The notes: a model not told the origin generated them from the sequence alone. A DNA stretch of 5,908 nt from Bacteroidota bacterium (GCA_030593185.1 JAUVHQ010000144.1:1-5908); one strand, 5' to 3'; numbered from the stretch's first letter, positions 1 to 5,482 are shown. A program made the numbers and translations.

Positions 1-455
1 CTTTGCATTTCTAAAGCAGCCATAACAACATCAATAGGATTGGTAATATTCTTCACAGGTATCCCCCCGGCACACATATATGTATCGCCAATGGTTTTTA
101 TTTTTTCAATGTTGTATTTCTTAACAATGGAATTGAAGGCATAAATTATTTCATCAAGTTCATCCATCAGCGTTTCAGAATCGACTTTGTCTGAAATTTT
201 CGAGAATCCATGAATATCAGCAAATAAAACCGTAGCCATCTCAAATTTAAGAGATCTGGGCTTTTGTTCTGCAGATAATTCTTTATCAAGTTTGTCCGGT
301 GATACCTTTTCCAGGATAGCTTTTGCAATTTCATTTTCCCGGATAAGTTTTTCATTTTTCCTTTGCAGTTTCTTTAAAAGTTCTTCCAGCTCCTGGTTCT
401 GTTTGGCAAGTTTTGCTATTCTTTTAAGTAATTCTTTTTCTTTGCTGTTATTCAT
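1..455 (-). CDS. Class III adenylate/guanylate cyclase, soluble, N-terminal part (3' end outside window)
   Basis: Predicted to convert ATP to the second messenger cAMP in the cytoplasm. The 151 visible residues hold a charged, Leu/Lys/Glu-rich coiled coil (about residues 5-50), a linker containing EKVSPDKLDKEL (about 49-60), then the start of a class III catalytic domain: MATVLFADIHGFS (73-85) with the first metal-binding Asp at D80, and IEKIKTIGDTYMCAGGIP (116-133) with the second at D124. K120 sits where adenylate cyclases carry the adenine-selecting Lys and guanylate cyclases usually carry Glu, so ATP is the more likely substrate; the partner specificity residue and the transition-state Asn/Arg lie beyond the window. 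No membrane segment or sensor domain precedes the coiled coil. The ATG at 455 is the first in frame, and an in-frame TAA lies about 30 nt upstream, so no long N-terminal extension is possible without a frameshift. It is transcribed away from recO. Family assignment is firm; the activating signal is unknown. Confidence 0.9.
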   Translation of the reverse strand, partial: MNNSKEKELLKRIAKLAKQNQELEELLKKLQRKNEKLIRENEIAKAILEKVSPDKLDKELSAEQKPRSLKFEMATVLFADIHGFSKISDKVDSETLMDELDEIIYAFNSIVKKYNIEKIKTIGDTYMCAGGIPVKNITNPIDVVMAALEMQ

Positions 456-497
456 TAGATTTTTTTTAGTTGTTGCCAGGTGTGATTAGTGTCAAGT

Positions 498-505
498 CAA
501 AAGTA
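498..505 (-). promoter_or_regulatory. Possible Bacteroidota -7 promoter element for the cyclase gene
   Basis: Read on the minus strand this is TACTTTTG, a full match to the Bacteroidota -7 consensus TAnnTTTG, placed to give a leader of roughly 35-40 nt before the ATG at 455. No good TTTG -33 box lies at the usual 19-21 nt distance, and such an 8-mer is expected by chance several times in AT-rich DNA of this length. This is a positional inference only. Confidence 0.28.
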
Positions 506-518
506 AAAAGCTTGCTAC

Positions 519-547
519 GTGAAATGCGACGTAGGAGCATATTTCAC
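519..547. repeat. GTGAAAT/ATTTCAC-bounded imperfect palindrome, copy 1
   Basis: GTGAAAT (519-525) and ATTTCAC (541-547) are perfect 7-bp inverted arms around a 15-nt core containing CGACGTAGGAGC. The same arms recur at 921-959 with a different core that shares AGGAGCA. The minus strand of 757-780 also carries a related core (CGAAGTGGAGC) between GTGA and TCAC. This suggests a small dispersed repeat family; mobility or function is not shown. Confidence 0.55.
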
Positions 548-614
548 TGTGGGCAAAAGATAAAAGTATAATGTGCTGATAATATATCCAATATACAATA
601 ACTTGCCCGTCTGT

Positions 615-632
615 ATATCGTTGACACGATAT
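615..632. repeat. Small palindrome ATATCGT-tgac-ACGATAT
   Basis: Seven perfectly complementary bases flank a 4-nt loop. It is too short and isolated to be a terminator (no following T tract on either strand). It could be an operator for a dimeric regulator or simply chance in AT-rich DNA. Confidence 0.4.
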
Positions 633-752
633 TAGTTTACAAATTAACCAACCACCTAAAATATAAAGTTCATAAATGTTCTAATAATTTCACATAAAAA
701 TACATATTTTTTTTATAGGTTGCATTTGATAATCTAACTGATTAATTACCTT

Positions 753-780
753 CGGTGAGCTCCACTTCGTTCCGGTTCAC
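753..780. repeat. GTGAGCTCCAC...TTCCGGTTCAC repeat-like element
   Basis: This GC-richer island in AT-rich surroundings is bounded by GTGA and TCAC. Its GAGCTC-CACT and TTCCGGTT blocks resemble GAGCTC-ACT and TTC-GGTT at 5328-5356 in the gap upstream of the adenosine kinase. On the minus strand its core CGAAGTGGAGC resembles CGACGTAGGAGC in the element at 519-547. Membership of one repeat family is inferred by eye. Confidence 0.4.
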
Positions 781-916
781 AAATTGATCAGAAAGAAAAA
801 AGATAAAAGGATAAAGATAAAAGCACTAAATAACATAGTATGTTTGATATACGGTTACATTTTCTATAAAAAAGTAATCTGAATTTCTTATGCTCTGTTT
901 CACTTTAAACTTTCTG

Positions 917-963
917 CCCTGTGAAATGAGGAGCAATTTTGCTAGCAAAATTATTTCACAGGG
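917..963. repeat. Large nested palindrome immediately upstream of recO
   Basis: The outer arms CCCTGTGAAAT (917-927) and ATTTCACAGGG (953-963) are perfectly complementary over 11 bp. Inside them lies an 18-bp perfect palindrome, AATTTTGCTAGCAAAATT (935-952), with GAGGAGC (928-934) left as a one-sided bulge. This can form a strong hairpin or cruciform ending 53 nt before the recO ATG at 1017. The following sequence has only four T in a row, so it is not a typical intrinsic terminator. The outer arms match the dispersed repeat at 519-547. Confidence 0.85.
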
Positions 964-1016
964 TGAACTTTTGTATTTTATCTTCTGCATGAATAATGCA
1001 GGCTAAAAGCCAATTA

Positions 1017-1748
1017 ATGCTTCAAAAAACACGGGGAATTGTTCTCCATCGTATAAAATATTCTGATTCCAGCGTGATAGTATATATTTATACTGAAAAA
1101 TCAGGTCGTCAGGCCTTCCTGGTCAGGGGAGCAAGAAGGAAAAAATCACATGTCAAAATAAATCTTTTCCAACCTCTTTATGCTCTTGATCTTGAGATTT
1201 ATTTTAACCCCAAAAGAGAGCTTCAAAGCATTAAAGAATATAATAATATTATACCTTTTGTTTCCATTCCATATAATATTCAAAAAAGCACTATAGCTCT
1301 TTTCCTTGGTGAAATGCTTTACCGGTTTTTACTTGAAGAAGAAGCCAATAAACCCCTGTTTGAATATCTCCTTAGCTCAATCCGTTACCTTGATATAGCA
1401 GAAAAAAGCATTTCAAACTTTCATTTATTGTTCCTAATCCAACTCACTAAATATCTTGGCTTTAACCCTAATGATAATTTTTCAGAACAAACACCTGTTC
1501 TGGATCTTAAAAACGGAATATTTGTACATGCAATTCCAAATCACACTTATTACCTTAATCTTAAGGAAAGCAGATTGTTTAATAATTTACAAAACACAAG
1601 TTTTGAGAAAATAAATTTACTGAAACTTGGTTCTGCTTCCAGAACAAACCTGCTTGCCAGAATAATAGAATTTTATAAGCTTCATCAATCATTTTCGGGA
1701 GAGATCAGATCCTTTCAAATAATGAAAGAAGTTTTTCATCAAGAATAA
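1017..1748 (+). CDS. recO: DNA repair protein RecO
   Basis: RecO works with RecF and RecR in recombinational repair of single-strand gaps: it binds DNA and SSB, anneals strands and helps load RecA. The N-terminal OB-fold is recognisable from KTRGIVLHRIKYSDSS (4-19), the YTEKSGRQAFLVRG segment (25-38) and the basic GARRKKS (38-44). The rest is the helical C-terminal domain, with FLGEMLYRFL (96-105), KYLGFNP (145-151) and the PVLDLKNGIF segment (160-169). At 243 residues it has normal family length. It contains no cysteine, so the four-Cys zinc site seen in many RecO proteins is absent. I chose the ATG at 1017 because RecO proteins typically begin two to five residues before KTRG; an in-frame ATG at 996 would add MQAKSQL and cannot be excluded. 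A nested palindrome lies just upstream and tandem repeats just downstream, so it appears to stand alone rather than in an operon. Confidence 0.93.
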   Translation: MLQKTRGIVLHRIKYSDSSVIVYIYTEKSGRQAFLVRGARRKKSHVKINLFQPLYALDLEIYFNPKRELQSIKEYNNIIPFVSIPYNIQKSTIALFLGEMLYRFLLEEEANKPLFEYLLSSIRYLDIAEKSISNFHLLFLIQLTKYLGFNPNDNFSEQTPVLDLKNGIFVHAIPNHTYYLNLKESRLFNNLQNTSFEKINLLKLGSASRTNLLARIIEFYKLHQSFSGEIRSFQIMKEVFHQE

Positions 1749-1777
1749 TCCTTAACTTTGGGAAGATAAAAGAGTTG

Positions 1778-1819
1778 AAAGTTGAAAGTAAGCTTTGAAT
1801 TTTACAAACTTTCAACTTT
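1778..1819 (+). terminator. Possible AT-rich hairpin terminator after recO
   Basis: AAAGTTGAAAGT (1778-1789) pairs perfectly over 12 bp with ACTTTCAACTTT (1808-1819), leaving an 18-nt loop, and a run of six T (1825-1830) follows five bases later. The position, 30 nt after the recO stop, fits a terminator. The stem is AT-rich, the loop is long, and the right arm is also a unit of a tandem repeat, so it may be a repeat artefact. Confidence 0.35.
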
Positions 1820-1868
1820 ACAAATTTTTTACTTTCAACTTTATAAACTTTTTACTTTCAACTTTTTT
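1808..1868. repeat. 23-bp tandem repeat (about 2.7 units)
   Basis: The 12-mer ACTTTCAACTTT recurs at exact 23-bp spacing, starting at 1808, 1831 and 1854 (the third copy also fits to the last T), with similar intervening bases (ACAAATTTTTT, ATAAACTTTTT). An inverted copy of the motif precedes it at 1774-1791. The array fills most of the recO-GH3 gap and stops about 30 nt before the next ATG. Slippage-prone repeats of this kind commonly vary in copy number between strains. Confidence 0.8.
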
Positions 1869-1900
1869 GTTATCTTAAACGAAGTTTTAAAAGTCACAAA

Positions 1901-3424
1901 ATGCCTTTTATTAATTCCATAGTGTCCTGGTTAAACACCAAAAGGCTTCATCAAATAGAGCTTTTTAAGAAATATCCGTGTGAGGTTCAGGAAGATATGC
2001 TGTTTAAGATTCTCAAATTGGCTTCTGATACGGAATGGGGAAAGAAATATGATTACAAATCAATAAACACAATTGACCTGTTTCAGGAACGGTTACCTTT
2101 ACTATCATATGAAAAAATCATGTCTTTTGTAAACAGGCTTCGTAAAGGTGAAAAAGATTTGTTCTGGCCCGGTGAAATTAAATGGTTTGCTAAATCTTCA
2201 GGAACCACAAGTGACAGGAGTAAATTCATTCCGGTTAGTAAAGATGCTCTTGAGGAATGTCATTTCAGAGGAGGAAAAGATATTCTGGCTATTTACACGG
2301 CAAATTATCCTGAAACAAAAATCTTTACAGGTAAAGGATTGACCCTGGGGGGTAGTCACCGGATCAATAATTACAGTAACCAATCTTATTATGGTGATTT
2401 ATCTGCCATCCTAATCGAAAATCTTCCTTTCTGGGCTAATTTTCTGAGAACCCCACACCAGAAAATTGCTTTGCTGGATGAGTTTGAAGAAAAACTTGAG
2501 AAAATTACAGAGGCCACTATTGAGGAAAATGTTACAAGCCTGGCCGGGGTTCCTTCCTGGAATCTGGTTATGATTAAATATATTTTGAAGCACACCGGAA
2601 AAAATAATCTGCTGGAAATATGGCCAAATCTTGAGCTTTTCACACATGGGGGAGTAAGTTTTACACCTTACCGGAAGCAGTTTGAAAAACTGATCCCTTC
2701 AGAAAAAATGAATTATATGGAAACATACAATGCTTCTGAAGGTTTTTTCGGAATACAGGATGATCCCTCATCTGATGACATGCTCCTGATGCTTGATTAT
2801 GGAGTTTTTTATGAATTTATTCCAATGGAAGAATTCAATAAACCAAATCCAAAAATTCTTACAGTTGATAATGTGGAAATGAATAAGAATTATGCTATTA
2901 TATTATCAACTAATGGAGGTTTATGGAGATATGTAATAGGAGATACTATAGTTTTTACTTCACTATATCCCCATAAGTTTAAAATTTCAGGACGTACAGT
3001 GCACTTTATTAACGCTTTCGGTGAAGAACTGATCATTGATAATGCTTTAAAGGCTCTTGAAATTGCCTGTAACAAAACAAAAGCTCAGATCAGCGAATTT
3101 ACAGCAGCTCCCGTTTTTATGGATCTCGATAAGAAAGGTAAGCACGAATGGTTAATTGAATTTGAAACTGAGCCTGAAAATCTTGATTATTTTATAACGG
3201 TATTAGATAACGCACTTAAATCATTAAATTCTGACTATGAGGCAAAACGTTATAAGAATATAACACTTGATAAACTTATTATTAGAAAATTGAAGCCTGG
3301 TGTATTTTATAATTGGTTTAACAATAAAAAGAAACTGGGGGGACAAAACAAAGTTCCCCGTCTGTCAAATGAAAGAAAATATGTTGAGGAGTTATTAATA
3401 ATTAATGAGCAATTAACAAAATAA
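1901..3424 (+). CDS. GH3-family acyl-adenylating enzyme (acyl-acid amido synthetase-like)
   Basis: This belongs to the GH3 branch of the adenylate-forming (ANL) superfamily, first known in plants for joining amino acids to jasmonate, auxin or benzoates through an acyl-AMP intermediate. The 507 residues carry the whole fold: the P-loop-like nucleotide motif SSGTTSDRSKFIPVS (99-113), GLTLGGSHR (146-154), GVPSW (216-220), the acyl/adenine motif YMETYNASEGFFG (272-284), the YVIGDTI ribose-binding Asp motif (344-350) and KISGRTVHFINAFGEEL (361-377) at the hinge to the C-terminal domain. That domain ends with GGQNKVPRL (480-488), comparable to the conserved QYKxPR end of plant GH3 proteins. No signal peptide or membrane segment is seen, so it should be cytosolic. 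The start follows an A-rich leader, and the conserved sequence begins soon after. Family membership is strong. The acid and amine substrates cannot be read from sequence, and neither neighbour suggests a pathway. Confidence 0.9.
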   Translation: MPFINSIVSWLNTKRLHQIELFKKYPCEVQEDMLFKILKLASDTEWGKKYDYKSINTIDLFQERLPLLSYEKIMSFVNRLRKGEKDLFWPGEIKWFAKSSGTTSDRSKFIPVSKDALEECHFRGGKDILAIYTANYPETKIFTGKGLTLGGSHRINNYSNQSYYGDLSAILIENLPFWANFLRTPHQKIALLDEFEEKLEKITEATIEENVTSLAGVPSWNLVMIKYILKHTGKNNLLEIWPNLELFTHGGVSFTPYRKQFEKLIPSEKMNYMETYNASEGFFGIQDDPSSDDMLLMLDYGVFYEFIPMEEFNKPNPKILTVDNVEMNKNYAIILSTNGGLWRYVIGDTIVFTSLYPHKFKISGRTVHFINAFGEELIIDNALKALEIACNKTKAQISEFTAAPVFMDLDKKGKHEWLIEFETEPENLDYFITVLDNALKSLNSDYEAKRYKNITLDKLIIRKLKPGVFYNWFNNKKKLGGQNKVPRLSNERKYVEELLIINEQLTK

Positions 3425-3432
3425 TAACTAAT

Positions 3433-3505
3433 CAGTCGGCAGTCCACAGTCGGCAGTCGGCAAACCTTTGGCGACCGATGGATTGCAAACCTCACAAGCC
3501 CGTGA
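3433..3505. repeat. CAGTCGG heptamer array and attached repeat-like segment after the GH3 gene
   Basis: Four heptamers stand in tandem: CAGTCGG (3433-3439), CAGTCCA (3440-3446), CAGTCGG (3447-3453) and CAGTCGG (3454-3460). They run directly into a GC-richer segment ending in GCAAACC...CCGTGAAC (3485-3505), whose ending resembles GCAAACC...TCGTGAAC at 5384-5400 in another gap. The array starts 9 nt after the GH3 stop. No long self-complementary stem with a T tract is present, so I do not call it a terminator. Confidence 0.65.
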
Positions 3506-3552
3506 ACACAATAACTAATTAACAATATGTGAACAATTATTACATTTTTTAA

Positions 3553-3560
3553 TTACTTTG
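3553..3560 (+). promoter_or_regulatory. Possible -7 promoter element for the deoxynucleoside kinase gene
   Basis: TTACTTTG matches the Bacteroidota -7 consensus TAnnTTTG at five of six fixed positions. TGTG (3528-3531) lies 21 nt before it, where a TTTG -33 box would be expected (three of four matches). The leader would be about 60-65 nt. This is weak evidence based on position and partial matches. Confidence 0.25.
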
Positions 3561-3628
3561 CTAAGCTATTTTTTCATAATATTTTATACTTTTAACTTTC
3601 GTCTATTCATCAAAAACATAAAAAAATT

Positions 3629-4246
3629 ATGCATATCGCTGTTGCTGGAAATATCGGTTCAGGAAAAACCACAATCGCAGGATTGCTTGCCAAACATTTT
3701 GGATGGGAAGCTCACTACGAAGAAGTAGAAGAAAACCCATATCTAAATGATTTTTATGAAGATATGCAGCGATGGTCATTCAATCTTCAAATATATTTTC
3801 TTAATAGCAGGTTTAATCAAATACTTGAAATTCGCAAATCAGGAAAGACAATTATTCAGGACCGCACTATTTATGAAGATGCTTTTATTTTTGCACCGAA
3901 CCTTCATGCAATGGGTTTATTGTCAACAAGGGATTTTGATAATTATTCTACCTTATTTAACCTTATGAGCTCACTGATTCAGCCACCCGACCTGCTTTTA
4001 TACCTCAGGGCATCTGTACCAACACTGGTGAGCCGGATACAGAAAAGAGGGCGGAAATATGAAATTTCAATACGTATCGATTACCTTAAACGGTTGAATG
4101 AAAGGTATGAGGCATGGATTGATACATATAAGCCCGGGAAATTATTAATAGTTGAAGCTGATGATTATGATTTCCCGAATAATACAGAGCATTTGCGTGA
4201 AATTATTGATAAAATCAACGCTGAAATTCATGGTTTATTTAAATAA
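3629..4246 (+). CDS. Deoxynucleoside kinase (deoxyadenosine/deoxyguanosine/deoxycytidine kinase family)
   Basis: Predicted to transfer phosphate from ATP to the 5'-hydroxyl of a deoxynucleoside, the first step of deoxynucleotide salvage in the cytosol. The 205 residues show the family features in order: the P-loop GNIGSGKTT (7-15); EEVEENPYLNDFY (31-43), where the family's catalytic-base Glu lies; the FNLQIYFLNSRF helix (51-62); the QDRTIYEDAFIFA motif (77-89), the DRS/ERS-type substrate-binding signature; and the lid RIQKRGRKYE (136-145) with its Arg/Lys cluster. The length is normal and the first ATG starts right before the P-loop strand, so the start is secure. Base specificity cannot be read reliably; bacterial relatives include purine- and cytosine-specific enzymes. 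Its stop overlaps that of the converging adenosine kinase-like gene by 8 bp, putting two nucleoside kinases tail to tail. Confidence 0.92.
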   Translation: MHIAVAGNIGSGKTTIAGLLAKHFGWEAHYEEVEENPYLNDFYEDMQRWSFNLQIYFLNSRFNQILEIRKSGKTIIQDRTIYEDAFIFAPNLHAMGLLSTRDFDNYSTLFNLMSSLIQPPDLLLYLRASVPTLVSRIQKRGRKYEISIRIDYLKRLNERYEAWIDTYKPGKLLIVEADDYDFPNNTEHLREIIDKINAEIHGLFK

Positions 4247-5222
4247 TATGCCCTGATTTTATCAATTTCCTGATTTCATCCCACATAGATTTATCCGGTT
4301 TCGGCCCGATAATTTCAATAACTCTCCCGGAAAGTAATGCGCCAATTTCACCGGAACGCTTTAGGGTCATTCCGTTTATTAGCCCGTATAAAAACCCTGA
4401 TGCATATAAATCACCTGCACCGGTAGTATCAATGCTATTAGCCTTTACAACACCAACTTCAGTAAATTCATTCCCTCTTTTAATAATTGATCCGTTCTTT
4501 CCCAGTTTAACAACTGCAATTTCCACATCTTTTGCAATATCAAATATTGCTTCCCCGGGATTTTTCCCGGTAAAAATTTTTGCCTCCTCCTCGTTTGCAA
4601 ATAAAATATCCACGTTGTTTTTTACAAGCTCCCTGAGCATATCAAGATTATCCTCTACCACATTATAGCTTGCCAGATCAAGCGATACTTTTAAACCAAG
4701 TTGCCTTGCCAGAATAACCGCTTTTTTTATCAAATCTTCGTTCTGTACAAGATATCCCTCTATATGAAGATAGTTATAACCCCTGAAAATCTCCTCATCA
4801 ATATTATCTGCCGATAACTCCACAGCCGCACCCAGGAATGTTGCAAAAGTGCGTTCCGAATCTTTTGACACCAGAGCAATTGCTCGTCCCGACTCTGTGT
4901 TGCTGTATATAAGTTTTGGCTCGATGTTATTACTCGCTATATCCTGCTCAAACAGTTCTCCCCAATTATCTTTGCCTATTGTACCAAGAAATCCGGTACT
5001 AACCCCCAAAGCTGCCAATCCGTGAATTGTGTTCGCAGCCGAACCGCCTGAGGCAATTGTTTTATCAAGATCCTTTGTTCCTGCCAATATTCTTTCTGCC
5101 TTCAATCTATCAACCAGTTGCATACTCCCTTTAGGAAGATCATAGGTTGCTAACACATTATCATTTTCCAGTTTTATTAAAATATCTACAAGGGCATTGC
5201 CCATACCAAGTACTTTCTTCAT
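4239..5222 (-). CDS. PfkB-family kinase, probable adenosine kinase
   Basis: A ribokinase/PfkB-family sugar kinase, most likely phosphorylating adenosine to AMP with ATP in purine salvage. Visible motifs in the 327 residues are GMGNALVDIL (6-15) and LPKGSMQLVD (29-38), typical of adenosine kinase-like members; the first PfkB signature around IASGGSAANTIHGLAALG (56-73) with FLGTIGKDNWG (78-88); NEEE (210-213), the Mg/phosphate-associated NxxE motif; and the second signature DTTGAGDLYASGFLYG (265-280), with D271 the catalytic base and GAG forming the anion hole. The length is usual for the family. The ATG at 5222 is followed at once by the first beta strand, so the start is well placed. The gene converges on the deoxynucleoside kinase with overlapping stops. 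A different nucleoside or sugar substrate is possible, because PfkB subfamilies share these signatures. Confidence 0.88.
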   Translation of the reverse strand: MKKVLGMGNALVDILIKLENDNVLATYDLPKGSMQLVDRLKAERILAGTKDLDKTIASGGSAANTIHGLAALGVSTGFLGTIGKDNWGELFEQDIASNNIEPKLIYSNTESGRAIALVSKDSERTFATFLGAAVELSADNIDEEIFRGYNYLHIEGYLVQNEDLIKKAVILARQLGLKVSLDLASYNVVEDNLDMLRELVKNNVDILFANEEEAKIFTGKNPGEAIFDIAKDVEIAVVKLGKNGSIIKRGNEFTEVGVVKANSIDTTGAGDLYASGFLYGLINGMTLKRSGEIGALLSGRVIEIIGPKPDKSMWDEIRKLIKSGHII

Positions 5223-5314
5223 CCGTTTAAATCTTTTATGTAAGTGACAAGGTTATTTATATTTTCTACCTTTTTATAAGTTCTGTGGTATTTGCTCATA
5301 AATAAATTTATTTT

Positions 5315-5322
5315 CAAAGGTA
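5315..5322 (-). promoter_or_regulatory. Possible -7 promoter element for the adenosine kinase-like gene
   Basis: Read on the minus strand this is TACCTTTG, a full match to TAnnTTTG, which would give a leader of about 85-90 nt. The expected -33 TTTG is not seen at the right distance, because a GC-richer repeat-like segment occupies that place. The match could be chance. Confidence 0.22.
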
Positions 5323-5324
5323 TT

Positions 5325-5400
5325 CGCGAGCTCACTGCCTATCGGCAGTTCGGTTGTTACTCGCTCCCACAAAAGCCCATGGCGCAAACCCGCTCGTGAA
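5325..5400. repeat. GC-richer repeat-like island with hairpin
   Basis: ACTGCC (5334-5339) and GGCAGT (5344-5349) form a 6-bp stem with a TATC loop. This is enclosed by GCGAG (5326-5330) and CTCGC (5360-5364), which could pair around it. GAGCTC-ACT and TTC-GGTT resemble the element at 753-780, and the end GCAAACCcgctCGTGAAC (5384-5400) resembles the end of the repeat at 3485-3505. It looks like a composite of dispersed repeat pieces; the relation is inferred by eye. Confidence 0.45.
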
Positions 5401-5482
5401 CTTCCATGTGTAAAAATATGAATACTGTTGAGCAATCATTATTTATTCATTTTTGTTTGTGCATTAATAATACATGGAAGTT
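5399..5482. repeat. 84-bp nested imperfect inverted repeat
   Basis: The terminal arms AACTTCCATGT (5399-5409) and ACATGGAAGTT (5472-5482) are perfectly complementary over 11 bp. Inside them, AAAATATGAATA (5413-5424) pairs with TATTCATTTT (5444-5453) with a single bulged T and roughly similar offsets. The result is a long imperfect hairpin with no coding capacity. It could be a miniature mobile-element remnant or a structured regulatory element; no target-site duplication is obvious. Confidence 0.55.

Larger units (their letters stand above)
486..1016. other. Gene-free intergenic stretch between the divergent cyclase gene and recO
   Basis: I see no credible coding sequence here. The region holds, in order: a GTGAAAT/ATTTCAC-bounded repeat (519-547), a small palindrome (615-632), an AT-rich stretch, a GTGAGCTC...GGTTCAC element (753-780), copies of the 9-mer AGATAAAAG (558-566, 801-809, 815-823) and a large nested palindrome (917-963). 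It must contain promoters for both flanking genes, but neither is clear. At more than 500 bp it is long for a compact bacterial genome, and its repeat content suggests a site where small repeats accumulate. Confidence 0.7.

Noticed and set aside
292..489. Plus-strand open frame of 65 codons opposite the cyclase gene
   Set aside because: It lies antisense to the conserved cyclase N-terminus and coiled coil; its Ser/Phe-rich product is what the complement of Lys/Glu-rich coding DNA yields.
839..846. TATGTTTG as a recO promoter -7 element
   Set aside because: It matches TAnnTTTG fully but lies about 170 nt before the start, lacks a -33 box, and such matches occur by chance in DNA this AT-rich.
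917..963. Intrinsic terminator
   Set aside because: No gene on the plus strand ends upstream of it and only four T follow the stem; on the minus strand it would lie behind no gene.
1808..1868. CRISPR-like or iteron-like array from the 23-bp units
   Set aside because: Units are directly adjacent and AT-rich, with only about three copies and no replication initiator or cas gene nearby; a simple tandem repeat explains it.
2389..2647. Two minus-strand open frames (78 and 84 codons) inside the GH3 gene
   Set aside because: Both lie opposite a continuous, motif-bearing GH3 coding sequence, overlap each other in different frames, and show no recognisable motifs.
3433..3505. CRISPR-like direct repeats
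   Set aside because: Units are only 7 nt and contiguous, with no unique spacers, and no cas genes are present.
3307..3525. Minus-strand open frame of 72 codons across the GH3 3' end and the heptamer array
   Set aside because: Half lies antisense to GH3 and half in repeats; no motif and no start context.
4432..4668. Plus-strand open frame of 78 codons opposite the adenosine kinase-like gene
   Set aside because: Antisense shadow of a well-conserved PfkB gene; low-complexity Ser/Phe/Thr product.
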